Source: Lachnospiraceae bacterium (GTDB lineage: Bacteria; Bacillota_A; Clostridia; Lachnospirales; Lachnospiraceae). From it: a DNA stretch of 6,122 nucleotides. Shown one piece after another: positions 5,186 to 6,122 of the stretch (position 1 is the stretch's first letter; the number at the start of each line of letters is the position of its first letter). The position numbers and the translations under genes were made by a program. The stretch lies in assembly GCA_024689605.1 (NCBI GenBank), contig JAILDD010000007.1, positions 1 through 6,122 of the forward strand, read 5' to 3'. A model generated the notes under the pieces. It made no database searches and was not told the origin of the DNA. It saw only the letters and a program-made list of their open reading frames with translations.

Positions 5186-6122
5186 ATGGCAGATAAGAAA
5201 ATGGTTGAGGCTATCACCTCAATGGAAGAAGATTTTGCACAGTGGTATACGGATGTAGTAAAGAAGGCTGAGCTGACGGACTACACCAGCGTTAAGGGCT
5301 GTATGGTCATCAGGCCTGCAGGCTTTGCAATATGGGAAAGGCTCAGAAATGAGCTGGACAGAAGATTCAAGGAGACAGGGGTAGAAAATGTATATCTTCC
5401 CATGTTTATTCCCGAGAGTCTTCTTCAGAAGGAGAAGGATCACGTGGAAGGCTTTGCTCCCGAAGTGGCCTGGGTAACAGAGGGAGGACAGCAGCCCCTG
5501 CAGGACAGGCTCTGCGTAAGGCCTACATCCGAGACTTTATTCTGTGATTATTATAAGAATACAGTTCATTCGTATCGTGACCTGCCCCAGGTGTGTAACC
5601 AGTGGTGCTCGGTAGTCCGCTGGGAAAAGGAGACCAGACCTTTCCTTCGCAGCCGTGAGTTCTTATGGCAGGAAGGCCATACCGCACATGCAACAGCTGA
5701 AGAGGCTGAGGAGAGGACAGTTCAGATGCTGAATGTATATGCTGATTTCCTGGAGGAGTTCTGTGCTGTTCCTGTTATCAAGGGTAAGAAAACAGACAAG
5801 GAAAAGTTTGCCGGTGCGGAAGCTACTTATACGGTTGAAGCACTTATGCATGACGGCAAGGCTCTGCAGTCAGGTACATCCCACAATTTCGGCGATGGTT
5901 TTGCAAGGGCTTTCGGTATTCAGTATACGGATAATGAAAACAAGCTTCAGTATGTTCATCAGACTTCCTGGGGCGTTACCACCAGACTTATCGGTGCCAT
6001 CATAATGGTTCACGGTGATGATTCGGGCCTGGTGCTTCCTCCTAAGGTTGCGCCTGTACAGGTTTGCATTGTTCCTATCCAGCAGAAAAAGGACGGCGTA
6101 CTGGAAAAGGCTGCTGAGATAA
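5186..6122 (+). CDS. proS: Prolyl-tRNA synthetase, archaeal/eukaryal-like type (C-terminus beyond right edge)
   Basis: The first 312 residues are present; this short ProRS form, without the editing insertion of the Escherichia coli type, usually runs to roughly 480 aa. The enzyme charges tRNA-Pro with proline in the cytoplasm. Class II landmarks are clear: motif 1 region [16 protein letters not shown] at 38-53 with [15 protein letters not shown] at 66-80, RPTSETLF at 112-119, motif 2 [20 protein letters not shown] at 151-170, the substrate loop [17 protein letters not shown] at 228-244, and motif 3 from [12 protein letters not shown] at 260-271. The anticodon-binding domain begins near 288 ([12 protein letters not shown]) and is cut by the window end. 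The start ATG has AAAGGGG (5175-5181) 4 nt upstream. No T-box elements are visible in the 212 nt before it, so control differs from the tRNA-sensing leaders common for synthetases in Firmicutes. Confidence 0.96.
   Translation, partial: MADKKMVEAITSMEEDFAQWYTDVVKKAELTDYTSVKGCMVIRPAGFAIWERLRNELDRRFKETGVENVYLPMFIPESLLQKEKDHVEGFAPEVAWVTEGGQQPLQDRLCVRPTSETLFCDYYKNTVHSYRDLPQVCNQWCSVVRWEKETRPFLRSREFLWQEGHTAHATAEEAEERTVQMLNVYADFLEEFCAVPVIKGKKTDKEKFAGAEATYTVEALMHDGKALQSGTSHNFGDGFARAFGIQYTDNENKLQYVHQTSWGVTTRLIGAIIMVHGDDSGLVLPPKVAPVQVCIVPIQQKKDGVLEKAAEI

Overview
The window looks like a chromosomal stretch of a Gram-positive anaerobe of the Clostridia, most likely a Lachnospiraceae relative. This is inferred from the short 'archaeal/eukaryal-type' prolyl-tRNA synthetase, a LytTR response regulator, CotH and phosphodiester-glycosidase surface proteins, strong Shine-Dalgarno sites and moderate GC. 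No mobile element, CRISPR array, tRNA or rRNA was seen.

Left half (1-3758, minus strand): three tightly packed genes read leftwards from one promoter (3798-3826). In transcription order they are a membrane-anchored NAGPA-type phosphodiester glycosidase (3758-2631), a single-pass membrane protein with a large extracytoplasmic part ending in an NTF2-like fold (2628-1174), and an exported CotH-family kinase-like protein (1190 to beyond the left edge). The second starts 2 nt after the first stops. The third overlaps the second by 17 nt and appears to use a TTG start. All three are predicted to work at or outside the membrane, which suggests one cell-surface modification module.

Divergent intergenic region (3759-4229, 471 nt): besides the leftward promoter it holds a rightward promoter with a perfect TATAAT (3928-3957). 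Just upstream lie two copies of ATTTTAAG with a 21-bp period, the geometry used by LytTR-family regulators. Downstream is about 190 nt that folds into several strong hairpins enclosed by end-to-end pairing and finishing in a U-rich tract: a candidate structured RNA of unrecognised class. A second promoter (4168-4196) then serves the next gene.

Right half (plus strand): a solo LytTR response regulator (4230-4973) with no histidine kinase beside it, then a 212-nt gap. The gap has an extended -10 promoter, a perfect 9-bp inverted repeat covering both the start region and the ribosome binding site, and a possible 37-codon ORF. Prolyl-tRNA synthetase (5186 onward) runs off the right edge.

The most interesting reading is an Agr/RNAIII-like arrangement: a LytTR regulator next to a structured RNA whose promoter carries LytTR-spaced repeats, with a divergent surface-protein operon sharing the control region. 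The parts are visible in the sequence; the regulatory links are inference.
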